Positions 1 to 7,700 of a DNA stretch of 32,134 bases are shown here, one piece after another (position 1 is the first letter of the stretch; each line of letters starts with the position of its first letter). The notes beneath the pieces are model-generated. The model was not told the origin of the DNA. It searched no databases and was given only the letters and a program-made list of their open reading frames with translations. This DNA is from an uncultured Gammaproteobacteria bacterium (GTDB taxonomy: Bacteria; Pseudomonadota; Gammaproteobacteria; Arenicellales; JAANXG01), in contig CAMYNX010000042.1 in assembly GCA_947259875.1 (NCBI GenBank), positions 1 to 32,134 on the forward strand. Direction: 5' to 3'. The position numbers were made by a program, and so were the translations under genes.

Positions 1-1
1 G

Positions 2-634
2 CAGCATTTAGATGGCTTGGTATTCGGGCCTGGCGAAAATCAGGGCGTGCTGCGTGGCAATCGGTTCTATCACCGAAAATTAGACTTCGCCATTGAGTTT
101 CCGTCGAATTGGCGGGTCGAAAACCAACCGGATCGATTGTTGGCCGTTTCCAAGGGAAATGACGCGATGATGCAGATAACTTTGCGCGATCTGAATCGGA
201 GGCAGACCCCGGAACAGTTTCTACGCAACGAGTTCGACGGACTGCAGCAAGGCCAGGCGCTCACCACTGAGACATTCCCGGGATTTACAGGCGTCACCCA
301 ACTGAATACACCATTTGGACGAAAGTATTCACGGGTCGCTACCGTGTTTCACGAAAACCGCGCGTTCATCATCGCATCGGCGAGCAAACAAGGTATAGTC
401 AACAGACCGTTTTTTGACAGTGTCCGTAGCTTCAGACGACTGCATCCGGACGAATATCGTCTTGCACAGTCGCGGCAGATCCAGCTGGTGCGTGCCAGAC
501 CCGGCGATACGTTCGCGCAACTGGCGCGTAATTCTAATTTAACCAATTACGCCGAGGCCCAGCTACGGCTGCTCAACGATATGTATCCCAGCGGCGAACC
601 CAAACCCGGTCAGTTGATCAAGGTCGTTCGTTAG
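2..634 (+). CDS. M48-family metalloprotease, C-terminal part (5' truncated)
   Basis: The reading frame is open from the first bases of the window (it enters as Q-H-L-D-G-L-V-F-G-P), so the start and the HEXXH catalytic domain lie outside. What remains is the C-terminal region found in proteobacterial M48 (Ste24/BepA-like) periplasmic proteases: a domain beginning near GVLRGNRFYH with a pattern F-x-I-x-F-P-x-x-W-R-V, then a LysM-like tail (V-R-A-R-P-G-D-T-F ... P-G-Q-L-I-K-V-V-R). The family acts in the periplasm on outer-membrane or secreted proteins, in some cases in outer-membrane assembly quality control. The stop at 632-634 overlaps by 17 bases the 3' end of the convergent DUF2784 gene. 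The family is recognised from the tail only, so the exact subfamily is uncertain. Confidence 0.75.
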   Translation, partial: QHLDGLVFGPGENQGVLRGNRFYHRKLDFAIEFPSNWRVENQPDRLLAVSKGNDAMMQITLRDLNRRQTPEQFLRNEFDGLQQGQALTTETFPGFTGVTQLNTPFGRKYSRVATVFHENRAFIIASASKQGIVNRPFFDSVRSFRRLHPDEYRLAQSRQIQLVRARPGDTFAQLARNSNLTNYAEAQLRLLNDMYPSGEPKPGQLIKVVR

Positions 635-998
635 TCCCGACGCGCCGGCGGCGAAAAGCCCATAGATAGATCAGAATATTGGACACGAGTAACGCTGTGC
701 CGAGGACGAGCTGCAATTCGTAAGTAAGGTGATTGGGGTAGATAATCGGCACGATATAGTGCTCCACAAAACCGCCGCCATAGCCGGCAACACCAGCACG
801 TCGTAACAGCCAGTTTTCCACCGGCGTCAAAGGGCAAATCCACGCGTTCCACTCCAATAAAACACCCCATAGCAAGGCCGGTAAATGCAGCCACGCTAAA
901 CGTTTCCAACACACAACCAACAAACCGCCAAACACAACGAATATCACGAATAACAAATGAACAACGAACGTAATATCAGCGAGCGCGCGATAGATCAT
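618..998 (-). CDS. DUF2784 membrane protein
   Basis: A protein of 126 residues starting at M-I-Y-R-A-L-A-D-I. It matches the DUF2784 family, small inner-membrane proteins of unknown function: a first helix (about 10-32), a second helix with the family pattern W-L-H-L-P-A-L-L-W-G, the motif W-I-C-P-L-T-P-x-E-N-x-L, then G-F-V-E-H-Y-I-V-P-I-I-Y-P and a final helix before an Arg-rich tail. An in-frame upstream ATG at 1029-1031 exists, but it would translate the dispersed repeat copy just upstream, so the internal ATG at 996-998 is chosen. The gene is convergent with the M48 protease gene and overlaps its end. Function is unknown. Confidence 0.8.
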   Translation of the reverse strand: MIYRALADITFVVHLLFVIFVVFGGLLVVCWKRLAWLHLPALLWGVLLEWNAWICPLTPVENWLLRRAGVAGYGGGFVEHYIVPIIYPNHLTYELQLVLGTALLVSNILIYLWAFRRRRVGTNERP

Positions 999-1010
999 CG
1001 ACGATGCAGC

Positions 1011-1036
1011 CCGTACATTGCACCAAGGCATCCCGC
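1011..1036 (+). repeat. Dispersed repeat, solo left end (copy A)
   Basis: The stretch containing CCGTACATTGCACCAAGG matches the left end of the longer copies at 1134-1337, 5275-5500 and 23318-23463 with one substitution and one inserted base (GGCATCCC instead of GGATCCC). Only this end is present, after which similarity stops. It lies 12 bases upstream of the DUF2784 start codon, facing away from that gene. Confidence 0.6.
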
Positions 1037-1133
1037 CCCTATTCTCTTCCGATATTGTGTCGCATCCGATATGGTCATTTCCAGGACGATACAGTCAAGG
1101 TCTGTGGAGGTCACGTAATGAATACGGGTGGGG

Positions 1134-1337
1134 TTATCCCGCCGCTGGCTCGGTTTCGAACGACTGCACTTGCGCTTCACGCAAAAGAAAAAATAGCGGT
1201 CGGATTCAAGGAGTCATAGACTCTAGCTCCTACTTTGTTATCGTTCCAGCGGCGCGCTTGTCCCCGCACAGCAGGGGAACTACGCGCAGGACAAGTCCAA
1301 TCGTCATCATCCGGGATCCTTGGTGCAATATACGGGC
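1134..1337 (-). repeat. Dispersed modular repeat (copy B)
   Basis: Read on the minus strand it starts with CCCGTATATTGCACCAAGG, continues through a module containing AGTTCCCCTGCTGTGCGGGG and CGCCGCTGG, then a variable core of about 65 bases, and ends with a conserved right module (GTGAAGCGCAAGTGCAGTCG ... GCCAGCGGCGGGATA). The core contains the inverted repeat GAGTC-ATA-GACTC. The same two end modules occur at 23318-23463 and, less completely, at 5275-5500. The left end lies 60 bases beyond the stop codon of the 1398-3026 gene. No gene is visible in 999-1397 apart from this repeat and copy A, and the short open frames there are the repeat being translated. Confidence 0.7.
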
Positions 1338-1397
1338 TAGGATACCATCGCCTAGTTCAAGTTGGGCGCGGAAATTGGAGGCATTATGAGCCTGCGG

Positions 1398-3026
1398 TCA
1401 AGCGGCCCCTTTTTGCGGAATACCAGCGTTGACGTCCGTATTCTGCTCGCTAAGTTCTTGCACTATGTCAAACTCGACCCAGTCAAGGTCATTAGTCGCC
1501 AGTTTTATCTTGGTCGGTTGAATAAGCAAGGAGTCATCAGCGGTATCCATCACGAAGTGATGTCTCACTCTAGATACATCCTTCGGTACTATCAGGCTGC
1601 GAGTAAGCTTTTTGTCTTCCGGTATTGTTACCAGTATTGCAAGGCTCGACGGCTGAGCCACATTCTTCCTTGACCGCATGAGCACATCCTGGATTGACAC
1701 CGCTTCCGCGACGGGTCCGAATTTATATACACCGATTGTTATTTTGTTGGCCTGATTATTACGCATCCACCGAACCACTCCTACATCCCAGGCGTCTTTC
1801 TTTTTAGTTGGACGACGTACCGCGATTAACTTGCCAATGAGATTTGCGACCGGCTCAGTACTTTCTTTTGTTAATTGCACACCATTAGCACTTTCGTCCA
1901 CACAGCTCCATTCACCCAAATCGGCCGGACCGGAGTCTGCGCGAAGCTTTTGTTTTCTGAATACAACATTTTGTATATCGCTCCCTGTACGCCCACTGCA
2001 ACAGAGTTCCGATTGCCCATTCAAGAAGTAAGTCACTCCATCAAAACCATGAATCACTAGTCGTTTGTCATTGATCGCTAAACGCATACTCTTGCGTTTC
2101 AGCTGTCCTCCCCAAGCAGTGATGAGACAATCTAATAATTGACGGCGATCCCGATCCTCAACTTTGGTTTCCTGATGACCATGTTTCTTAAGCCGCTGGA
2201 AATATTGCTCCATATCTTCGATCTGGTCTTTTGCCTGCATCACATGACCCGGCCTGTCATCATCCAGATTGACGAGGAACTGGCACTTGCCCGACGGCAC
2301 AAAAGGCGGAGTCACTAATACTGCATGTACGGCCAATTGATTACAGCGATCATGAATTTCATCGACTTCTCCGTGGGCGAACTTGTATGGATCGAGAGCC
2401 GCGGTCAGGAGAATCTGTTTATAAACATGGGTGATTGTAGTTTGTGGTTTGAATGCGTTGAGCTGGTCCGTAACCGGAAACTTCAACAAATTATGCTGCT
2501 GCGCTTTCTTGACTAGTTCATGTATCGCCAGCCACACACCCTTGGGAATCGGATGATAAATGCGATATGCATCGCAACATACTGCACTAAAGTATAGAAT
2601 CGCGCGATGTATGGCCATCGCATGACTGGGCTTATCATGCCGGGTTCCCGTTAACGCAAATGACACCGCTGCCCACGCGTAACCCATAGCGAGCAAATTG
2701 TGTATCTGCGAAAGCAATGCCACTTCCGTGCGTGAAGATTCGGAAAGGGGTAGTTGTGAGCCGGTCCGCCGATCGGTCAGACGGTAGCTGATTTTTGACA
2801 ACGATTCACGGAATGCTTCTAAGACCTCGAGGCGCCGTCGTGCCGGCATGTCCACGGTATTCATAGTCGACAACATCGATTTTATTTCCGCGGCCGCTCG
2901 CGGAGCATCCGACGCCGGTAGATCGTCTAACCAGGTCTTTGCGTCGGAGCGCGAGAACGGAACTATGTGCTCACCAGCTAGACGAGCGCTATCTTGTATG
3001 TGTTGAGACAACGGATACACCCCCAC
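1398..3026 (-). CDS. Conserved protein, PilZ-like C-terminal region (putative c-di-GMP binding)
   Basis: A 542-residue soluble protein starting at GTG (3024-3026); a second in-frame GTG lies two codons on, and neither has a strong ribosome site. The N-terminal half is mainly helical and starts with W-L-D-D-L-P followed by A-A-A-E-I, a pattern I associate with a gammaproteobacterial family often labelled PilZ-like or c-di-GMP-associated. The C-terminal half contains W-D-V-G-V-V-R-W-M-R, like the beta-barrel strand seen in those proteins. No signal peptide or membrane segment is seen, and no clear RxxxR/DxSxxG pair of a canonical PilZ domain, so nucleotide binding is inference. The gene is transcribed divergently from the DUF6394/channel pair. 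Confidence 0.55.
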   Translation of the reverse strand: MGVYPLSQHIQDSARLAGEHIVPFSRSDAKTWLDDLPASDAPRAAAEIKSMLSTMNTVDMPARRRLEVLEAFRESLSKISYRLTDRRTGSQLPLSESSRTEVALLSQIHNLLAMGYAWAAVSFALTGTRHDKPSHAMAIHRAILYFSAVCCDAYRIYHPIPKGVWLAIHELVKKAQQHNLLKFPVTDQLNAFKPQTTITHVYKQILLTAALDPYKFAHGEVDEIHDRCNQLAVHAVLVTPPFVPSGKCQFLVNLDDDRPGHVMQAKDQIEDMEQYFQRLKKHGHQETKVEDRDRRQLLDCLITAWGGQLKRKSMRLAINDKRLVIHGFDGVTYFLNGQSELCCSGRTGSDIQNVVFRKQKLRADSGPADLGEWSCVDESANGVQLTKESTEPVANLIGKLIAVRRPTKKKDAWDVGVVRWMRNNQANKITIGVYKFGPVAEAVSIQDVLMRSRKNVAQPSSLAILVTIPEDKKLTRSLIVPKDVSRVRHHFVMDTADDSLLIQPTKIKLATNDLDWVEFDIVQELSEQNTDVNAGIPQKGAA

Positions 3027-3168
3027 AGTGCCGGTAGTTGTCGAGTGCTTTTTATGTTTAAGTATAGACCGTTTGTGAGATGTCCGTGGCGGCCGGATTG
3101 TGGCCCATCAGATTGTCAGAGCGAACTAAACAGAAACAGTCGGTTACATTGCGTATCGGGAGCAAAAT

Positions 3169-3552
3169 ATGAACCTGGAAAAGGTGATTTTCGCGTTTTT
3201 CATAATGCTCGCCCTAACCCTTAACTTTGGATTTTTTATCGGCGAGATCGACAATCCTGCACACCACCATGCCTATGAGCTTTTTGCCGCTATCGTGGTA
3301 AGTGTTATCGCGACGATTATGAAGTTCGGCGATCGCAGTCAACTCGGTGCAGTGCTAGTGGCATCCAGTTTAGTGGCGGATCTTCAGTTGATTGCCGCGG
3401 CGTTGTTGTGGGGGGCCGCAGTAAACACCTTGGACGGCGGTCTCTCCGCAACAGCGATGGCGAGCATAGTCTCACTATCGGGCGGCGCACTGGTGGCGAA
3501 CATTGTATCGGTGATACTACTCGTCACTGAAACAGTGATGTCACAACGCTAA
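3169..3552 (+). CDS. DUF6394-like membrane protein, partner of the channel gene
   Basis: A 127-residue inner-membrane protein with about four hydrophobic helices (5-27, 37-50, 60-82, 93-122). The start is well supported by GGGAG six bases before the ATG. The sequence N-L-E-K-V-I-F-A-F-F-I-M-L-A-L-T-L-N-F-G-F-F and the H-H-H-A-Y-E-L-F-A-A-I-V-V segment fit the DUF6394 family. From memory this family is usually found directly upstream of TrkA-domain ion-channel genes, which is the arrangement here: the channel gene starts 9 bases after its stop. A helper or regulatory role for the channel is inferred from this linkage only. Confidence 0.65.
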   Translation: MNLEKVIFAFFIMLALTLNFGFFIGEIDNPAHHHAYELFAAIVVSVIATIMKFGDRSQLGAVLVASSLVADLQLIAAALLWGAAVNTLDGGLSATAMASIVSLSGGALVANIVSVILLVTETVMSQR

Positions 3553-3561
3553 AACAGGGCA

Positions 3562-5274
3562 ATGGAGATACCGACTGTTTTCTTCCTGATTCTTCGACGA
3601 CTCCGTAATCCGCTTATATTCCTCGTCTGCATGTATGCGATTGCGGTGTTCGGGATGACCTTGATTCCAGGGGTCGACGATCAAGGACAGCCGTGGCGAA
3701 TGGATTTCTTTCATGCCTTTTATTTCGTGAGCTTCATGGGGTCGACCATTGGGTTCGGAGAAATACCCTATCCATTCACCAATGAGCAAAGACTATGGGT
3801 ATTAGTATGTATCTACATTTCAGTGTTCGCATGGTTATATGCCATCGGCACCGCGCTGGCCATGGCACAAGATCCGGCGTTTCGTTATGCGGTGACCCAG
3901 AATTCTTTCGCTCGCAACGTGCGTCGCATTGTCGAGCCGTTTTTTCTCGTTTGTGGTTACGGAGATACCGGGCATTTATTGGTGCAAGGCCTGGTTGAAA
4001 GGGGTCTTCGCGCAGTAGTGTTAGACCGTAATCAAGACCGCATTAACAACCTAAAGCTCGCCAATCTGGATATTTTCGTCCCTGGTTTACTTGCAGATTC
4101 TGCCGATCCGGCCAATTTGATTACAGCCGGCCTGCAGCATCGGCGCTGTATTGGTGTTGTGGCGCTGACTGACAATGATCACGTGAATCTCAAAATCGCG
4201 ATTACCAGTAAACTGTTGAATCCGGATTTACGTGTCATTTGTCGATCTGAGATACACGATTTCGGCATCAACATGGAATCCTTCGGCACCGATGAGATTG
4301 TAAATCCATTCGACTTGTTCGCAGATCGTCTAGCCATGGCACTGCACTCTCCGGCTACCTATATCATTCATCATTGGTTGACTAGCGCCCCGGGATCTCC
4401 GTTGACGGAGCCCCTGTTTCCACCTCGCGGTCAATGGGTCTTATGCGGTTACGGAAGATTCGGTAAAGCGGTGCAGCAATACCTTTCGTTCGAGGGCGTT
4501 GAGGCGACCATCATTGAGGCCGATCCGGCAAAGACGAACGCCCCCGCCGATGCGATTTTGGGACGCGGTACCGAGGCGGTCACGTTGCGTCAGGCTGGTA
4601 TCGAGCAGGCAGTGGGTGTCGTGGCAGGCACCGACGACGACGCCAATAATCTATCCGTCATTATGACCGCCAAGGAATTGAATCCACAGTTGTTTACCGT
4701 CGCGCGACAGAACAGACAAGAGAACCAAGCAATCTTTGAGGCTGCGGACCTGAATCTGGTCATGGAACGAAGCGACATTATCGCCCGCTCTGTAATTACC
4801 TTAATCACCAATCCGCTGTTGGCGGAATTTTTAAGGGCAATAGACACCGAAGATGATGAGAACGCAGCAAATGTATTGGCTAGCCGAATCAGCGGGCTTG
4901 TCGGACAAAACGTACCGCTTTCTTGGACCGTGGAAACTACGAAAGCGGCCTCCCCCGCCCTGGCGGTCCAGTTGTTTCAAGGCGCTAGTGTGACCGTGAA
5001 CCAAATCATGACCGATCCTTCGGATCGCGATCAGTCACTGCCGTGCATACCGTTATTACTGAAACACAGCGGTGAAAACCAGCTGCTGCCGGACAGAGAA
5101 ACCACGCTGGCGCATGGTGACCGTATCTTGTTCTGCGGCCACCGGACCGCCGCCCGGCGCATGACCGCAACGGTGGTGAATCACAACACCCTTGCCTATG
5201 TCACCGGCCGCCAACCGGTCGATGGTTTGACTGGGTGGTTGCGGGCCAGATCAGCCGATACCGCAAAGACCTGA
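3562..5274 (+). CDS. Potassium channel protein with two RCK/TrkA-N domains
   Basis: A 570-residue protein. The N-terminus holds a two-helix pore module: helix one at about 17-36, a pore loop with the selectivity-filter sequence T62-I-G-F-G66 (variant of TVGYG), and helix two at about 78-101. Two Rossmann RCK domains follow, the first with G132-Y-G-D-T-G137 and the second with the motif C-G-Y-G-R-F-G near residue 293, each followed by typical nucleotide-binding patterns (V-V-A-L-T-D-N-D and V-V-A-G-T-D-D-D). A TrkA-C-like region forms the C-terminus. It is likely an inner-membrane K+ channel gated by nucleotide or ion binding. It is co-transcribed with the small membrane protein upstream. A repeat copy begins directly after the stop codon. 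Confidence 0.88.
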   Translation: MEIPTVFFLILRRLRNPLIFLVCMYAIAVFGMTLIPGVDDQGQPWRMDFFHAFYFVSFMGSTIGFGEIPYPFTNEQRLWVLVCIYISVFAWLYAIGTALAMAQDPAFRYAVTQNSFARNVRRIVEPFFLVCGYGDTGHLLVQGLVERGLRAVVLDRNQDRINNLKLANLDIFVPGLLADSADPANLITAGLQHRRCIGVVALTDNDHVNLKIAITSKLLNPDLRVICRSEIHDFGINMESFGTDEIVNPFDLFADRLAMALHSPATYIIHHWLTSAPGSPLTEPLFPPRGQWVLCGYGRFGKAVQQYLSFEGVEATIIEADPAKTNAPADAILGRGTEAVTLRQAGIEQAVGVVAGTDDDANNLSVIMTAKELNPQLFTVARQNRQENQAIFEAADLNLVMERSDIIARSVITLITNPLLAEFLRAIDTEDDENAANVLASRISGLVGQNVPLSWTVETTKAASPALAVQLFQGASVTVNQIMTDPSDRDQSLPCIPLLLKHSGENQLLPDRETTLAHGDRILFCGHRTAARRMTATVVNHNTLAYVTGRQPVDGLTGWLRARSADTAKT

Positions 5275-5500
5275 GCTAACCCGTATATTGCACCAAGGAT
5301 CCCGGAGGGTGGCGAACGGACTTGTGCTGCGCGGAGTCCCAGGGCTTGTGCTGCGCGTAGTTCCCCTGCTGTGCGGGGGCAAGGCGGGGACAAGCGCCGC
5401 GCTGGAGGGATAAAAAACGGGGGGTCCGAGTCTGCGACGCCAACCCCTATTTTGCTGTTTAATGCCAGGCGTTCGCGACCGAGCCAGCGCCGGGATCGCC
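5275..5500 (+). repeat. Dispersed modular repeat (copy C)
   Basis: It begins at the base after the channel gene's stop codon with CCCGTATATTGCACCAAGG. The left module carries a near-perfect tandem duplication of about 24 bases (5318-5341 and 5342-5365, both containing CTTGTGCTGCGCG). AGTTCCCCTGCTGTGCGGGG and CGCCGCGCTGGAGGG follow. The core (about 5408-5463) differs from copies B and D. The right end (from 5464, with GACCGAGCCAGCGCCGGGAT) is shorter than in B and D. No gene is visible in 5275-5603, and the phasin promoter should lie at about 5510-5590. Confidence 0.7.
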
Positions 5501-5603
5501 CCGCAACCGCCGCTTGACTTTACCCCGCGCCCAAGCTATGCTGCGTTGCAGCAATTGTTGCAGTGCACAACTCATATACCATTGAAACTATGGAGAAACA
5601 ACC

Positions 5604-5972
5604 ATGCAAAAGCAGGCCCTAGATACGGTGCAAAACGCCGTTGAAACCGCGTATAACACAACCAAGCAGGTGGTCGATATCAATGCCACTGCGTGGGAGA
5701 ACCTCGTCGAGAAACAACTCGAGGTCATGAACCAAATGGTCGACTTTGGCACCAAGCAATTCAAATTGCTGGGCGAGGCCAAAGACGTCAAAACCACGCT
5801 CGCCGCCCAGACCGGGTTGGTTGAAAATGCCGCCGAGCAGGCGATGGCCAACGTGCGCGATGTCGTAAAGATCGCCAATGAGGCACGCACCGCCTATGAC
5901 AAGCTGGTCAACAAAGGTGTTCAGGATGCAGTAGCCGCGGTTAAACCCAAGGTAACAAAAAAAGCTGCGTAA
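5604..5972 (+). CDS. Phasin family protein
   Basis: A 122-residue, helix-rich protein with few hydrophobic-core residues, a Lys/Ala-rich tail (K-P-K-V-T-K-K-A-A) and the phasin pattern W-E-N-L-V-E-K-Q-L-E-V-M-N-Q-M-V-D. Phasins coat polyhydroxyalkanoate granules and bind their surface through amphipathic helices. The start has GGAG nine bases upstream. The gene is monocistronic, followed by a strong rho-independent terminator. No PHA synthase gene is in the window, so the granule role comes from the family. Its presence fits a cell handling acetyl-, malonyl- and propionyl-CoA, as the right side of the window suggests. Confidence 0.85.
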   Translation: MQKQALDTVQNAVETAYNTTKQVVDINATAWENLVEKQLEVMNQMVDFGTKQFKLLGEAKDVKTTLAAQTGLVENAAEQAMANVRDVVKIANEARTAYDKLVNKGVQDAVAAVKPKVTKKAA

Positions 5973-6015
5973 ACAGATTCTGATTCTGTAGTACTCGTAT
6001 CTCTCCTCCTCGGGT

Positions 6016-6054
6016 GCCCCCATAGCGATCCTCCCTGCTGTGGGGGCTTTTTTT
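6016..6054 (+). terminator. Rho-independent terminator of the phasin gene
   Basis: A perfect 7-base stem (GCCCCCA at 6016-6022 with TGGGGGC at 6041-6047) is followed at once by a run of seven T (6048-6054). It lies 44 bases after the phasin stop codon. Confidence 0.9.
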
Positions 6055-6426
6055 CTCAACTGGGCAAAAGATGTCCAAGGATGACTAAAAGCTTTCGACG
6101 GATTTCGTCATCGCGAAGCCGAGGCGATCACGCGGCAACCTCCAACGATACGTCAATCTTGACCCACTACGTAGATTCGGCGTAGCACAATTCACCACAC
6201 GACGCTAAAGCTTCCGCGCGTTCTCGAAAACACAAGTAGACATACGGCCCATTTGCGAGCAACAGCATGTATTCCGTTACAATGTATGCTAACGCCACAA
6301 CCGGGACCGCCAATAGATCGGAATAGTACAGACTGGATTACTGTCGTACACTGATCTGCTGCGACAACCTGTCGGTTGTCAAACAACATTTTTAGTAAAA
6401 TCACAAAGAATTTTGGTCACCGCCAT
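6055..6426. other. Gene-free stretch upstream of the SDR gene
   Basis: No convincing gene is visible in about 370 bases. The segment 6106-6143 (CGTCATCGCGAAGC ... GCGATCACGCGGCAACC) resembles the widespread intergenic repeat of the CGTCATTGCGAGG...GCGGCAATC type known from many bacterial genomes; this copy would be degenerate, and the match is from memory. The rest should hold the promoter of the SDR-thioesterase pair. Confidence 0.4.
6363..6380. promoter_or_regulatory. Short perfect hairpin/dyad upstream of the SDR gene
   Basis: GACAACC (6363-6369) and GGTTGTC (6374-6380) form a perfect 7-base inverted repeat around the loop TGTC, 46 bases before the SDR start codon. It could be an operator or a leader hairpin. 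The AT-rich sequence after it has no long T run, so a terminator is less likely. Confidence 0.35.
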
Positions 6427-7128
6427 ATGAGCAGCAAACTGACCGTCATTGTCGGCGCCGGACCAGGTAACGGCCTGGCATTCGGACGTAGATTCCATGC
6501 TGAAGGACATCGTGTCGCGATGCTAGCGCGTCACGTAGACAACCTCGAGCGACTGCGGCAGCAGCTACCGGAGGCCCACTATTTTTCTTGTGATGTCAGC
6601 GAACCAGAGCAAATCCATGACGTATTCACACAAATACGACAACAGCTCGGTACCATCGATACGCTGATATACAATGCTGGCGCGGGTGCGTTTGGCAATA
6701 TCGAAGACATTACCGGGGAACAATTCGAAGCCGCCTGGCGCGTCAACGCTTTGGGATGTTTTTACTGTGTCAAGGAAGTACTTGTTGATATGCGTGGCGC
6801 CGGAGACGGAAACATCATCGTCATAGGCGCAACGGCCTCAGTGCGGGGTGGCGGAGGTTTTGCCGCATTTAGCTCTGCCAAAGGAGCGCAAAGAAATCTT
6901 GTTCAATCCATTGCGCGTCACGTGAGTCCACATGGTATCCATGTTGCATACGTCATTATTGACGGTGTCATCGACATGGAACGTACTCGTGAATACTTTC
7001 CTGACAAACCAGATGAGTTCTTCCTGCAATCTGATGACATCGCGAAAACAGTTTTTCATTTAACCAGACAACCTCGATCAGCTTGGACATTTGAGTTGGA
7101 TATGCGTCCATTCAAGGAAAATTGGTAA
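6427..7128 (+). CDS. Short-chain dehydrogenase/reductase family protein with Phe in place of the catalytic Tyr
   Basis: A 233-residue SDR protein starting at M-S-S-K-L-T-V-I-V. The Rossmann cofactor loop is G10-A-G-P-G-N-G-L, close to the classical TGxxxGIG. C-D-V-S and N-A-G-A follow in the expected places. At the active site the usual Y-x-x-x-K reads F148-S-S-A-K152, so the catalytic tyrosine hydroxyl is missing. The segment G-I-H-V-A-Y-V-I-I-D-G-V-I-D is typical of an SDR subgroup which, as I recall, often carries this Phe. The protein may thus be a non-classical oxidoreductase or a binding protein. An in-frame ATG 51 bases upstream gives an extension without family features. The thioesterase gene follows with a 5-base gap. 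Confidence 0.8.
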   Translation: MSSKLTVIVGAGPGNGLAFGRRFHAEGHRVAMLARHVDNLERLRQQLPEAHYFSCDVSEPEQIHDVFTQIRQQLGTIDTLIYNAGAGAFGNIEDITGEQFEAAWRVNALGCFYCVKEVLVDMRGAGDGNIIVIGATASVRGGGGFAAFSSAKGAQRNLVQSIARHVSPHGIHVAYVIIDGVIDMERTREYFPDKPDEFFLQSDDIAKTVFHLTRQPRSAWTFELDMRPFKENW

Positions 7129-7133
7129 CTCCA

Positions 7134-7565
7134 GTGAGCGACAACGACAGGACACAAGAAAAAGCAGTTGACCTTCCCCGGGATCGTGAACCTGTAATCC
7201 GTATCATTCCACTACCGAAGGATACCAATCCCGGTGGTGACATCTTCGGAGGTTGGATCATGTCCCATGTTGACCTCGCCGGCGGTGTAATTGCGGCGCG
7301 GCGCGCCAATGGACGTGTGGCTACCATCGCGGTTAACTCGTTTACCTTCAAAAAACCGGTACTGGTGGGAGACTTGGTCAGCATTTATGGTCACGTCATC
7401 CGTGTGGGCAATACTTCGGTTACCGTCGGGCTCCAGGTATTCGCGGAGCGTCGCTGGCTAAGCGACAAGCCTGGCCGATGTGTCAAGGTGACAGAAGCCG
7501 ATCTGACCTACGTTGCAATTGATGATAATCGGCATCCACGTCAAATCCCGCCCGACCCTGCTTGA
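7134..7565 (+). CDS. yciA: Acyl-CoA thioesterase, YciA-type hot-dog fold
   Basis: A 143-residue hot-dog protein close to the YciA/BACH group, which hydrolyses acyl-CoA to free acid and CoA. The signature N-P-G-G-D-I-F-G-G-W-I-M-S-H-V-D-L-A-G-G holds the catalytic Asp and the helix that covers the CoA site. The patterns G-R-V-A-T-I-A-V-N-S-F-T-F-x-K-P and V-G-D-L-V-S-I-Y-G match the central strands, and V-T-E-A-D-L-T-Y-V-A-I-D matches the last strand. Start choice: GTG at 7134 directly after the SDR stop is preferred; a TTG at 7122 would overlap the SDR gene by 7 bases. Neither has a well-spaced ribosome site, suggesting translational coupling with the SDR gene. Confidence 0.85.
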   Translation: MSDNDRTQEKAVDLPRDREPVIRIIPLPKDTNPGGDIFGGWIMSHVDLAGGVIAARRANGRVATIAVNSFTFKKPVLVGDLVSIYGHVIRVGNTSVTVGLQVFAERRWLSDKPGRCVKVTEADLTYVAIDDNRHPRQIPPDPA

Positions 7566-7700
7566 ACCGATCGATACTCGGATTGGAAACTAAGTGATAG
7601 GCCATATTGATCTGCGCTGTAAGAGAAGCGGCCCATGCTCGGCATAATACCTCTCCCTGATGGCAGAACTCTTGCGCCGCTACGATAAATAACCGATTTC

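Noticed and set aside
1018-1432. Plus-strand open frames of 65-123 codons (1018-1389, 1235-1432)
   Set aside because: They are dispersed repeat copy B and the 3' end of the opposite gene translated; the same peptide string appears over other repeat copies.
5357-5376. Possible terminator CCCCTGCTGTGCGGGG after the channel gene
   Set aside because: The stem is only four clean pairs, no T run follows, and it belongs to the repeat module also present at 1260-1290.
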